Program-made: the position numbers and the translations under genes
Notes under the pieces: model-generated
What the model saw: only the letters and a program-made list of their open reading frames with translations
What the model was told of the DNA's origin: nothing
The model's database searches: none
Shown: piece by piece, positions 44,961 through 55,911 of the stretch
How positions within the stretch are numbered: position 1 is the stretch's first letter
Layout: each line of letters begins with the position of its first letter
Source: Asterias rubens
Lineage: Eukaryota > Echinodermata > Asteroidea > Forcipulatida > Asteriidae
Length of the DNA: 64,000 bases
Reading direction: 5' to 3'
NCBI RefSeq assembly: GCF_902459465.1
Contig: NC_047082.1
Location: forward strand, 7,357,407-7,421,406

Positions 44961-45920
44961 GAATAACATCCCTCATTACAATAAAACAGCAATACCTGAG
45001 ACGGGTGAGAGCCGATTAAAAGTGTGAGTGACGGAGGGGGCTGCTGACTGGGTAATAAGGCAACTGCAAGGGCACACACCCTTCCGAAACTGTCACGCTC
45101 GTACCAACCCCACACCCCTGCTAAGGCCAACAACAGGCGGGGGCTTAGTCAATCAAATTAAATAATTAAACCTTTTTTTTCTTATCTTTTTATCCAAAAA
45201 GAAGACTAACACTCGTAGCCAAATGTGACTGCCGATCTTAATTTGTCATTCTAAATGCAAACACAAATAGTACACTATTGCCCAAAACAATTAAATCGCC
45301 ATCCATTTAATATGCAAGGAAGTCTTTAATTGTCTTAGGAGCTCAATAATCAATAATCTACTCTGATATAGCAAAGCAGTACAAAAACACGCAGCATTTA
45401 CACTTAGTGTCTTCAATTTACAAAATAATTTATAAGTCTTGATAAGAAATACACCTTTAGCACAATGAAAAACATTACGGAAAAGTACGTGTAAAACTAT
45501 AAGAAAGAAACTTTCCAGCTGTACGGAACACCAAGTCCCATGCTCATCCTCCATTGATGTTCTTGTTGACTATTTGGGTAGGCCTGTCGAAGACAACCAG
45601 TATGCTACTTCACTATAATCACAAAAGCAGTTACTCTATAATAATACTTCTAATATTAAATAAAAAACATATAGTGTGGATTTGCGAGGTTTTGTTTTTT
45701 TCAAAATGTCGTTAAAGATATCGAACATGCTCGGATACAGTTCGCCACGATTCTTTTTTGCAACATACGGAGTCCCAGAAGTGCCGTTGTACTTATCGAG
45801 ATAACGAGATCGGCCCTCCAGGAAAGAAGCTCCATAATTCTTGCTTGGCCATTTTGTTGGTGTATCTTCCAACAATTACGAGCAATGTGCTTGGAATACG
45901 AAGAAACGGACGATCAGACA

Positions 45921-46143
45921 ATAGACTTGGTTTCAAGTCTGCGATCGTGGCTTTTAGTCTACCCGATAGCCAATACATTATTGCATCAACTAGCGCCTTC
46001 TTGTGAGATTAACCTCTGTATTAGCCTACGATCACGAGTTGAGATTGCGAGTTGGGGCGCGTGATAGCTAATAATAAGGGGGCGTTTTTCATGGGTGTTG
46101 GTGCAGAGGAATAACCGCGATCTCAGACTTGAAATCAAGTCTA
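45921..46143. mobile_element. MITE family D copy
   Basis: Terminal inverted repeats AGACTTGGTTTCAAGTCTGC (with GATCG(T)GG) and CCGCGATCTCAGACTTGAAA (with TCAAGTCT). Each terminus is itself a palindrome (AGACTTG..CAAGTCT). About 223 bp, no ORF. Confidence 0.65.
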
Positions 46144-46266
46144 ACAATCATATAGCACTTATACATTGTTGAATAACAACCAAATTTCAGTTCATAGCAG
46201 CCTCGATTACTCGCTTTGAAATTAGCATTACTTCTTTGCGTGAGACGGGTCTCTTTTTGGTCTTGG

Positions 46267-48606
46267 TTAAATCACACCAAAGTCTTTCCTTTTAAAGTTA
46301 ACATCGTCCTCCCATTGGTCAGGTCGTTGAACATCAATAGCGCCCTCATCGATCATCTCCTTGTGAAACCCTATAACGTTACCGTAAGAGGGCGGTGCAG
46401 GAGACGAAGAAGGCGTGTACATGACGTCACATGAGGGAGGGTATGACGAGTTGACCACGCGTGGTGGGTACATCGCATCCACCGGTGGGTGGTTGAAGCC
46501 ACCGTCCGAAGCGTATCCATTCTGCGGTGCCGAGTAGTGGTTTGGGAAATGATTGACTGTTTTGTGATCCCGGAGTTGTATCTGGTCCCTTGTAGTGTGA
46601 ATACCTGGAGTATCGGATTCAGGCTCCCGGTTCATACATTGACGTACGCAGCAGTACATAAGGGCGAAGACTAAGACTATACCGAGAATAATCAGAACGA
46701 TGTGCCACCAAAAGAATCCTAAAGAGATCAGAAAGAAATAAAGTCATTAAGACGCCGTGTCAACATATCGCTTCCTCTTTTATACGGGGTCCCCAATTGA
46801 GATGGAGTACAAATTCAGCCATTTCTTCAAAGTGGAATGACCTAGGGAGTCGAATTCATTAATAACCTAAACTGGACCATTCCACATCAAAAAGGGGGGG
46901 GGGGTCAATTCCCCAAAACTATTTGCACTCATGTAGAACATAATACACCACCGCATAAAACACGCCTACCATTACCAAGCTTAAAGGCAGTGGACACTAC
47001 TGGTAATAACTAAAAATAATTAGCATAAAACCTTTCTTGGTGACGAGTAATAGGGAGAGGTTGATAGTATAAAACATTGTGAGAAACGGCTCCCTTTGAA
47101 GTAATGTAGTTTTTGTGAAAAGAAGTGATTTTCCACGAATTTGATTTCGAGACCTCAAGTTTAGAATTTGAGGGTCTCGAAATCAAGCATCAGAAAGCAC
47201 ACAACTTCGTATGACAAGGGTGTTTTTTCTTTCATTATTATCTCGCAACTTCGACGACCGATTGAGCTCAAATTTTCACAGGTTTGTTATTTTATGCATA
47301 TGTTGAGATACACCAACTGTGAAGACTAGTCTTCGACAATATTACCAATAGTGTCCACCGTCTTTAATGAAATCAAATAATAATACTCATCTTCAAGGGT
47401 AGCTGCTGCTACTAATTCAACTCATTTTCACTATTCAATAACTTGTTTTTGTCTTTATGCGCTTATTTTCTGCAAATGTTAGCTGTTTATGGCCAAGTTA
47501 TTCTCCAAGTTGAACAGAAGCTGGACTATATCGACGATCGAATTATAATCTACATTGGTGGTTTTATACACCTATCCAACCCCCTACCGCCACGCCCCCG
47601 TTGTTTTACCTCATCTTGAAGGGTATCCTGTGTTATACTGTTATAAGACGTGGTACCCCGCCCGTCTTCCAACCCCACGCCCCCATTGTTTTACCTCCTC
47701 TTGCAGGGTATCCCGTGTTACTGTTATAAGACGTGGTACCCCCACCCGTCTTCCAACCCTACGGCCACGCCCCATTGTTTTACCTCCTCTTGCAGGTATC
47801 CTGTGTTACTGTTATAAGACGTGGTACCCCACCCGTCCTTCAACCCTACGGCCACGCCCCCATTGTTTTACCTCCTCTTGCAGGGTATCCTGTGTTACTG
47901 TTATAAGACGTGGTACCCCCACCCGTCTTCCAACCCTACGGCCACGCCCCATTGTTTTACCTCCTCTCGCAGGGTATCCTGTGTTACTGTTATAAGACGT
48001 GACACGCCTTGTTGTGCGTCTTGTTAGACTGCGTCTTGATGATCGGGTTAGTTTCTGATGAGATCCTGTTCAAAACGAAGACGAGGATTGGGTTTACTAA
48101 AAATCAAATACATCGGGCGTCACAGTCCCCGTCATTTTGTGGTTTACCATCAGCTCTAGCAATGCAAAGGTCATGGGTTCGAATCCCACCCCAGTGATTC
48201 GCCTGTGGTGTCTTTTCTCTAAACATGTTCGAGTAACTGCAGTTTTTCAGAGATTTTACCAACAACAATAAAACAAACAATAGTTTATAGTCGAACTTGA
48301 GTTCGATAGCCTAATATACGAAATAAATTATCAGTGGTTTATTTAAATGAAGTGAGATAACAAATCTTCACACTTAACATGTTTATGCTTGTCATAAAAA
48401 CAATAAATCTGTATCAATTCCTATCCGGAGTTTTCAGAATACACAAAACAGTCGTGAGGATGTATCCAAGTGTTGTTTTTTATCAGGAAAATTATAATAA
48501 TTATATTGAGAGCGGAAGATTGTTTGTTATACTCACTCGACTCCGTGAGGTGAAAAACCAAAACCAGGACAAAAAGTAGAACCAGCACACGAGTAGAGGG
48601 CGCCAT
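46267..48606 (-). CDS. Small type I membrane protein with PPxY tail (gene 3)
   Basis: Two exons are supported: 48606-48537 and 46718-46267. Exon 1 encodes a clear signal peptide (MAPSTRVLVLLFVLVLVFHL then TES) and ends phase 1 at A|GTGAGT. The terminal exon enters phase 1 and begins at the membrane: FFWWHIVLIILGIVLVFALM, then YCCVRQC. The tail is rich in Pro, Tyr and Asn, with HPPVDAMYPP, SSYPPSCD and one canonical PPxY in APPSYGN. Direct joining gives 173 residues with almost no ectodomain, so a middle phase-1 exon, as in gene 1, may be missed in the intron. Same strand, exon phase and helix-first terminal exon as genes 1 and 2: a tandem family. Function unknown; WW-domain binding inferred. 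Confidence 0.7.
46981..47367. mobile_element. MITE family A, copy 4 (long form)
   Basis: TTAA on both sides. Ends AAAGGCAGTGGACACTACTG and TAGTGTCCACCGTCTTTAA. An inner hairpin (GATTTCGAGACCTCAAG... pairing with ...GGGTCTCGAAATC) lies at 47142-47184. About 387 bp, in intron 1 of PPxY gene 3. Confidence 0.75.
47601..48001. repeat. 88-bp minisatellite in the intron of PPxY gene 3
   Basis: About 4.5 units with starts at 47601, 47686, 47775, 47863 and 47952 (85-89 bp). Unit words: TTGTTTTACCTCCTCTTGCA, GGGTATCCTGTGTTACTG, TTATAAGACGTGGTACC and CAACCCTACGGCCACGCCCC. The 146-codon open frame across it on the plus strand is a by-product of the repeat. Confidence 0.9.
48150..48215 (+). mobile_element. 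tRNA-derived SINE fragment (type 1-like)
   Basis: A short piece keeps GCTCTAGCAATGCAAAGGTC and the B box GGGTTCGAATCCCACCCC. The body is not recognisable. Confidence 0.4.
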
Positions 48607-49271
48607 TCTGTCGGTTGAGCTTCAAAAACTAATGCATTCTATGACGAGAAAGATGATAATGTTTATAATTAGGAGTAATTTTACAAAAGAAAAATCTAAG
48701 TGCTTCCTGCCTCTCTCTCCCCTCTTAATTTTCATGTATTTTCACTTGATCGCTTTTTGTTACACCAGCTTGCCCGTTTATGTGTCTTGCGTTGCATTTA
48801 GCTTTCGAGAAACACTCGAAACGTCAGGCTATAACCTATACTATTTCCTAACATAGGCCCTATACACTACTTGGTAAAAAGAAAATTCATTAAAAACCAC
48901 CCTCTTTTTATTCTCCCCCCCCCCCCCCCGATCCTCTGAAGGCTTTCATTAAGAATGTTCTCAATGTGTGCTCTAATTCTGACACGGGGACATAAATGGC
49001 TCTCTCAAGCAGAATGAAATTATGGGACGGAGGAGAGCAGATTTCGCTTCATCACCGACGCTTAAAACCAATGTCACCATTAACGGTGAGAGTTTTAAAG
49101 GAATTAAAATGGTTGATTAAGCCATCCAGCTGAAAGTATGCATATATTGATGGAGGGGGGGGGGGTAATGTTAGTACACTTAGGCAGAGTACACCTACAA
49201 GGAAGAGCGAGTTTCAAAGGCAACTTTCGTATTGAGTTTCGATTTCATCTCAGATGTCAATGTGTTCAACC

Positions 49272-49430
49272 AGGGCCCAATTTCATAAGAGATGGCTTCA
49301 GCACAAAGGGTAGCTAAGCACACAAAAATGAGGCTTACTAACCTAAGCCAAAATATCATATCACGTGTGCGATTCTGCTAAGCAGAGAACTCTTAAGCAG
49401 TTTTCTGTTAAAGAAGCTCAATGAAATATA
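49272..49430. mobile_element. MITE family C copy
   Basis: Begins AGGGCCCAATTTCATAAGAG, contains TAGCTAAGCACAC and TTCTGCTAAGCAGAGAACTC, and ends near TTAAGCAGTTTTCTG..CAATGAAAT. Confidence 0.5.
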
Positions 49431-50243
49431 AGATTCGCGGTTACGCGTGTAATGATAATCTCTACGTGAGGTTATAATTGGTTTCAACTCGACGTTTCGA
49501 TCAGTGTGCTCTGACTGTCTTCTAGAGAAATAAGAAACAGCCAGAAATAAAAGAGCGTGAATTAAGAGGAGTGTCTCCCCGTGAGCTGTGATAAATTAAG
49601 GGGGGGGGGGCTCATGAAGCTAGTACGTGTCTGAGACTCGCTTGCCTCGTGGTGATCATGATTGTGCTCTCTTTGTGCTTATAGCTATGTCTGCAATTAA
49701 TGGTCTCCTTATGGAGAGATATTTTATTTTTTAAACATGGAAGGTCTGTTGTTTTGTGTCTTCATTTTCAGTGACAGTCCATTACTGATCCTCTTGATGA
49801 ATGTTGCCTCGAGCGATTTCATTTGACAGCCACCCTTAAACAAACATGGCGTAATGGGAAAGATTTTGGTAACGTAATTGATGGAAATATATTGAAACAG
49901 GAGAATACAGGGAAAATGGGGGAACATTCCAGAACAATTAAGAGTATCTGTTGTGATCATGCTTAGCATATAAACATGTTTATCAGCAATGTCCCATAAT
50001 TATAATAATAGTAATAATAAAGACATTTTGTAAAGCGCCTAATACAAAAAGCCTCTAAGCGCATAGAGAACAATGAAATTATATACTGAGAAAAAGATAC
50101 AATTACAAAATTAATAAGCAGATTAAAAAAAAGCAGCTTCAAACAAAATGAACTTTCAACAGAGACTTAAAACATTGTAAAGAACTAGTCTGGCGAATAT
50201 GCACAGGAAGATTTTTCCAAAGAAACGCCGCGACATAATATGT

Positions 50244-50284
50244 CCACAGATCGTTTTCATATATTATATGAAAACGATCTGTGG
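50244..50284. repeat. Perfect 41-bp palindrome
   Basis: Arms CCACAGATCGTTTTCATATA and TATATGAAAACGATCTGTGG with a single central T and no mismatch. It lies within a dispersed-repeat context (AAAGCGCCTAATACAAAAAG, AAGCGCATAGAG). Confidence 0.9.
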
Positions 50285-51749
50285 CCATAAACCAAAAAAA
50301 GCCGTACCGTACATCGCTCGTGAATAGCGCTTCCCAAGGATGCTAATTTATTCTATCAGACATTGTTCCATCTCGTCATCTTATACTCAATTACCCTTCG
50401 AGTTAAGTGAAGAGACATTTAAGCGAAAGTGGTCAGACGCAATTGACTGATTTAAAATTAGCCTACTTTACAAAAGCGTCGCTCGACATGTCGGCAAACT
50501 ACACCGAACCTTCAATGCGTCACCTGGTCCCAATTCTATGGCTCTGCTTACCGTAAGTAAAGAATCGGTGCTTACGGAATTAGGGAAACACGCTTATGTC
50601 AAGCTCACACTCCACATGTAGCCAGCCTCGCTATGGAGACAGAGCTCCCCCCTATAACATTGCGCCTCATCTTTGGAATTAACTGCCGCTTGACCCAAGA
50701 CATAGAATAACCTATCAAGTTTCAAACGACAGCTCAAACTCATCTCTTCAAATCAGCATTTTAAATCACCCTTTGACTTTGACTTTGCAAACCGGTGCCC
50801 TTGAATTGCATTATTGTCAGACACAATGTGCTTTATAAGTGCTGTTATGTATGTTTTTGTTGTGTATCACTCATTGTGTGTGCTTACGCAGAGCACAATG
50901 AAATCGGACCCATTTGCCAAGTCCCATTTTTTGATTTACTCTTTTTCCAAATAGAGTCCTCATAATTATGAGTGGAGGACTATTACAAGTTTCTTCCCTC
51001 ACATTTTAATTGATGTTATTGTTCTCAATAACATTCCGGACAAAATTTATCAACATCCAAAACATCCGATGACATCATTCTGAGAAAAATGGGACTCTGC
51101 TTAAAGCAGCTCTATTATCGGGCCTCGTACTTGAGAGCACGGCGCCGGTATTTATTCTTTAAACATTTATATTATGTTTTATTCCTTTGACTTTGGTCAG
51201 AGCATACAGTTCTTGTGAATAGATTAATACGAATAAAGCTGCATTGTAAGAAAATGAACAAGACACATAGGCACTATAGTGAGCTGTGATGCAAGCGAGA
51301 ATGAGCCTACACATTACAGCAAAGGAGAGACGAAGCTGTGAAAACAACTACAGAGTAGCATCATCGGTATTATAGGCAAATCATGTTGATGTGGAGTCCA
51401 ATTTCAAGGCTGTTCACACTACAGAAGATACCACATCCATGTGCATCATGAGCAATGCTAGACAACTAGGCGTAGATTTTAATGGACTCTTATATTGCAA
51501 GGGCTGTGTTTTGACGGCCGTAAGAAGTGACCCTTTCTTTGCTGTTTACTCTTCTGAGATTTACTGAACAGTGTTCAATATTTCAGGATTTATAGGATTT
51601 ATAGGATGTGTAGTGTGGTCTTACAAACATTTTGAGCGCCATACTGGTCAGGTTTCCCTGGACAACATTGGTATTCCTGAATGACGACATAGCACCAGAC
51701 TATCGGTTACCGTCATTACCCACCAATAGTAAAAACTCGAATGTGACGC

Positions 51750-52030
51750 TCATGACCGAGCGGTTAGTTTTAGAGCATCGTAGCCAGCCTGGTGTTTCTG
51801 ATCAGTGGAGTGTGGGTTCAAGTCCCGGCCGTTGCACTTGAATGTTAGAGCAAGATACTTTCCTAATTTGAATGGAACATTATCAGACGTATATAGTTGC
51901 CGTGTACAGGGAATTGCTATGCGAACACTTATCGTTGAAGAATAGGGGTTAACCATCGGTGTTTCTGGTTTGCATAGCAAGCACCCTTGTTTAACGGTTT
52001 TCTCAGGCTTGTGAGCTACACTGACTAACT
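51750..52030 (+). mobile_element. tRNA-Leu-like SINE (type 2), copy b
   Basis: Head ATGACCGAGCGGTTAG...GGTGTTTCTGATCAGTGGAG, B box GGGTTCAAGTCCCGG, body with GGGGTTAACCATCGG, GCACCCTT and GGTTTTCTCAGGCTTGTGAG. It shares body and head with the copy at 25630-25880. Confidence 0.6.
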
Positions 52031-52290
52031 TCACGAGGCATCCTTGATTTCATTAACAGAAATGTGTAAAAATGATAAACATCAGCTCTAAAAGGTGCCT
52101 CATCCTCTGTAAGACACTCCCTTCGATACTGTGACTAGAATATTGTTCGTCAGTAATGCAGCATTACTCGACATTACTCATAGTTCCTCCTTGAATATTC
52201 CAAGGACTTGAGAGTCGTTCGATCCCATTCCGTGAACTCAACCTCCTTGCTTCATTCTACCATTGGCAGGTTCAAGCAAGGGCAGTGTTC

Positions 52291-52540
52291 TTAAAGGCAC
52301 TGAACACCTTGTGTAATTGTCATAGACCAGTATTCTCACTTGGTGTATCCCAACATAAAATGCATAAAATAACAAACCTGTGAAAATTTGGACTCATTGT
52401 CATCGAAGTTGCTAGAGAATAATGAAAGAAAAATACGCTCTTGTGGCACTTGGTGTGCTTTCAGATGTATACAAAACCTTAGGCCTGAGATCTTTCACAA
52501 TTATTTTGAATAATGACCAATAATTGCCAGTGCCTTTAAA
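52291..52540. mobile_element. MITE family A, copy 5 (short form)
   Basis: TTAA on both sides. Ends AAAGGCACTGAACACCTTGT and ATTGCCAGTGCCTTT. The interior is the family sequence in reverse orientation relative to 4308 (TCTCACTTGGTGTATCCCAA, AACAAACCTGTGAAAATTTG). About 110 bp shorter than the copy at 4308. Confidence 0.75.
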
Positions 52541-53052
52541 GGGACCCTATCAATTTATCCCTTGCAGACGTAGAACGCATCTCTGTGAAACTAGGCCCGA
52601 TATTTCATGAAGAATTGAGCAGACATTTCTGTTTCATAATCACTGCTAACCGTAAACTAACGATTCTAGTCATAGCCTCTCTTTCAAACTCAGCCTCGAT
52701 TTAGTTTACACTGATTTGAGAAGGACGGATGCTCCTTATTGTTAGGGGAGCGTAGACACAATAGTTTACAGCACAATGTACTTTCACATCTTCACAGTCT
52801 CAGATCATTCCTTCCAGGAGTTTGTTCCCCTTTCTTCCAGGCCCTTGGAGATTTCGGTCTGAGGTTGTTGTGATGTCCAATTTTAGAGGGAGCTTGGTTT
52901 ATAATCTAGAGACGGGAAGCTGTTTGGGGGAAACATCAACCATTACGTATCTTAAATAACGGATCAACAACCCGATGATAAGATTCGCACTCAACGTCTT
53001 AGGATAGCATCGCCAAGATGATTCTTCACAGCTTCTTATCACCCTTTTAAAA

Positions 53053-53224
53053 GGCCTGATACTTCATGGAGGCAACGAATGTGATTGCGTCCATGCCCCT
53101 TGTCATTGCCTTGGTGCACTTGAAATGCTCCAGTAGATATTTACAATTTCCTCATCGAGTGCCCCTTTACCAATGAGAAAATGCCTTGGTGCCCTTGCCC
53201 TTTCAGAAACGAAGCATACAGGCC
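53053..53224 (-). mobile_element. MITE family B, near full-length copy
   Basis: Ends AAGGCCTGATACTTCATGGA and GAAACGAAGCATACAGGCCC. Interior words match the copy at 13142 in the same orientation. Confidence 0.7.
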
Positions 53225-55531
53225 CGTCCAAACACTTATAGTTTATTGCTTTGCCAATGTCAAGATTAAATATTCAAGATTAAATGACTCGTTGGCAACG
53301 TAATTTACAACAAGGCGCATTTTGCAAAAATTCCTATGAATATTATTTAAGATATGACTTTGTATTTCCACTCATTGTCGTGGGTTGCATCTTTAGGATG
53401 GTTCTTTATCTTTAGGGATTGCATCTTCAAGACGATGGTTCGTCTATGCCCTGTGAGAATTCATTTCGAACTCTCCCCGGAGTGGATAAAGTTGTTGTGC
53501 TGTCAATTTTACGATTAGGCTTCCGGCGGCCCGCGGGTTATGTAGAGTCAAGGGGGTATTATTGAGTGTACCTCGTGCATATGAATGATGACATGCAAAA
53601 TACAAATCGTCTGTAAATTTCACAACTTGAAGAGAGGCAATAAGCCGGATAAAAACATGAAACATGCATGGAAGGAGGTAATAAAAGTTATCCCTTGGGC
53701 CTATTATTATGCACGTATTTGTTCATATTCACAGCCATTTGAATTCCTCATTGGATCGGACACTCACACGTGGGTTGTGTTTTTAATCCCATGCTTCATG
53801 TTCACGTGGGTTTCACAACACTTTCTTGTGAATGATTCCATTTACCAAACCGATACGTCTTAAGTAAAACTTACTCTTTCCTGCGTTCTGTATGGGTAAA
53901 AATCACTGGCAAACAGTGCTACACATCTGTGTGAGGGTATAAATAAGCCAGATACGAGTGATAGTGTCAACATTAGTGTTATACCCGGCCCTATACATCT
54001 TATTAAAAAAAAAAAAAACATGACTGGATTGCACAATGTGAGACAGAAGGGGCTTGCACAATGATGACAACTACCCATCAATCTTTGTATGACTCATTCT
54101 AACCATGATCCATTGGAGATGCTGGGTTAATTTTTCTCTCTCTTCTTTTTTCCCGAGGTTTTCATCCGTACCAAGAACCATGGCAACCGATTTGTGTGAT
54201 GAGTCACCAAATTATTGAGAAATGGCCAAACGATACGAAATGCTAGTGGGTCTAGCTCAAGGGAGAATTGAGAGAGGATGGGGGGGGGGGGACGCTGGAT
54301 TCTGAGGTTAAGTTTGCTCCGAGTGGAAACCACTCTGAGGAATAACATACAAGGTTTTAAGATCCTCGGGGATAAGAAACAGGGGGTGATGGTGAAAGAA
54401 ATTCTTGACTTATTGACTTGATGAATGTCCTCAATGAACTGACTCAGTAACCTGATTTGCAATGCAAAAAATATATCAATTTAAAAGGAGTTTAATATTG
54501 GCCACAGGGGCTCTATTTATAACAGGTGTCGGTGGTGTGTTCACACACGACAATTAAAACTCATGTCTGTGATAAAGGTTGTTATAAAAATGTTGCCAGA
54601 GCCGTCTATTTAGAAAAAAAACTTATTGTGAGAATAGTTTGCAGAGCTCAAATTTAGGGTGAAAATCCACAAGATCACAAAGCTCAAAAAGTTTGAGTGA
54701 CCAACGTTTTTGCCAAGAAAAAATTATGTCTTTACGCTGAACATTTGAATTTTTTTAGAGCGAGCACCCGCTGCTCGGGCCTATGGTCTAGTGTAAATTT
54801 GTCGAGGCCTGAAGTTGGATGTGACATCTAGAAATGAAAGTAGCCCTAAGCAGAAGATTGAAACACCTGTCAAAAGAACGAATATCAGACATTCTTGGGG
54901 GAAATACATAATTAATTTAACATTTCGAAACATTCTGTGAACTGAAATTAAACTTCAGTGACGGACTCCCCTGCATTTCGTGACGTGCTTTTTGTTGTGT
55001 TAATAAATTGTGTTACGAATAAAAGGATGGTCAGTACCTTAAACAAAATTTCCGTTACTTGAAATCAAAACAAAATTATCTTAATTGAATTATCCATTGG
55101 TTTACTAACCCAAAACAAAAACCACTTTAGACATTGGTGTGATCGAGAAGGCGATCCCGAAATGTTCGATTCCTTGTTTATTTAGTTTATGTTATTTTAT
55201 CTTTTTTGTCCCCCTTTTTTTTTTTTTTTAGTTTCGTGCGTTGTGCAATTTACTGTTCTAATTCTACGTACTCAAACTCCCCATTATCTCGACGTAAAGA
55301 CAAAAAAAACTGTTGGTGATTTTTTTCTTCAGGACATAACAAATACCAAATCGGCACACCCCTTCTCATAAGTTTATGCTAATTTAAATGTGTCACAAGA
55401 GTCACAGAGCGTCGACAATTCAGATTGTGGATGAACAGAACCTGGTCAACCAAAATAATGAAACCGTTTTCGCAACCAATTTTCACCTCAGAGAAAAAAA
55501 ACATCGTCTCTCGATCGATATGACAAGACCG

Positions 55532-55911
55532 GGGCCCAATGTCATAGAGTTGCTTAAGCAAAAATAAAATTATAATAAAATCACTGCTAAGCAATAATGA
55601 GCAACATACCGGTGACATGAGACGTAGTATTTTGGCTGGTAACCTTATTCTGGTGAGCATAATTTTGTTGTGCAATCTCATGGTTCTGCTTGTCGCCAAA
55701 TTATTCGCTCATCGAGCCATGTTAAAACACTTAACTCCATGGGACATAAGCCCTTACAGACTATTAAGCACAACGAAATTATGCTTACCAAAATAAGGTT
55801 ACCAGCCAAACTACCATGCCACAGTGTACAATTTGTGGTTGGTACCATGCTCATTTCTGCTGACAATTGTTAAGCAATATTTTCAGCTTAAGCAGCTCTA
55901 TAAATTGGTCC
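55532..55911. mobile_element. MITE family C, full palindromic copy
   Basis: A long inverted-repeat element of 380 bp. The ends are GGGCCCAATGTCATAGAGTT and AGCTCTATAAATTGGTCC, continuing inward as GCTTAAGC on each side. The halves mirror each other: TTTTGGCTGGTAACCTTATT against AAATAAGGTTACCAGCCAAA, and GAGCATAATTTTGTTGTGC against GCACAACGAAATTATGCTTA. Two antisense open frames here are artefacts of the palindrome. Confidence 0.75.

Larger units (their letters stand above)
40737..46266. other. Upstream region of PPxY gene 2 and spacer to gene 3
   Basis: The 5' exons of gene 2 should be here on the minus strand. Candidates are 43454-43519 (donor ATAG|GTAAGT, phase 1) and about 41499-41548 (donor GTTG|GTAAGC, phase 1), neither convincing. 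Also present: an AGCCAT simple repeat (42197-42256), a cysteine-bearing open frame (43465-43668), a family C MITE, a type-1 SINE and a family D MITE. Confidence 0.35.

Noticed and set aside
47555..47995. 146-codon Pro/Arg/Cys-rich plus-strand frame
   Set aside because: It is produced by the 88-bp minisatellite; unit lengths vary by 1-4 bp, so the peptide repeat changes frame from unit to unit.
54127..54462. 111-codon minus-strand frame
   Set aside because: Crosses a poly-G run and has no splice signals or motif; considered chance.
55379..55873. Open frames of 60-106 codons on both strands
   Set aside because: They fall largely within the palindromic family C MITE, where inverted arms create mirrored frames.
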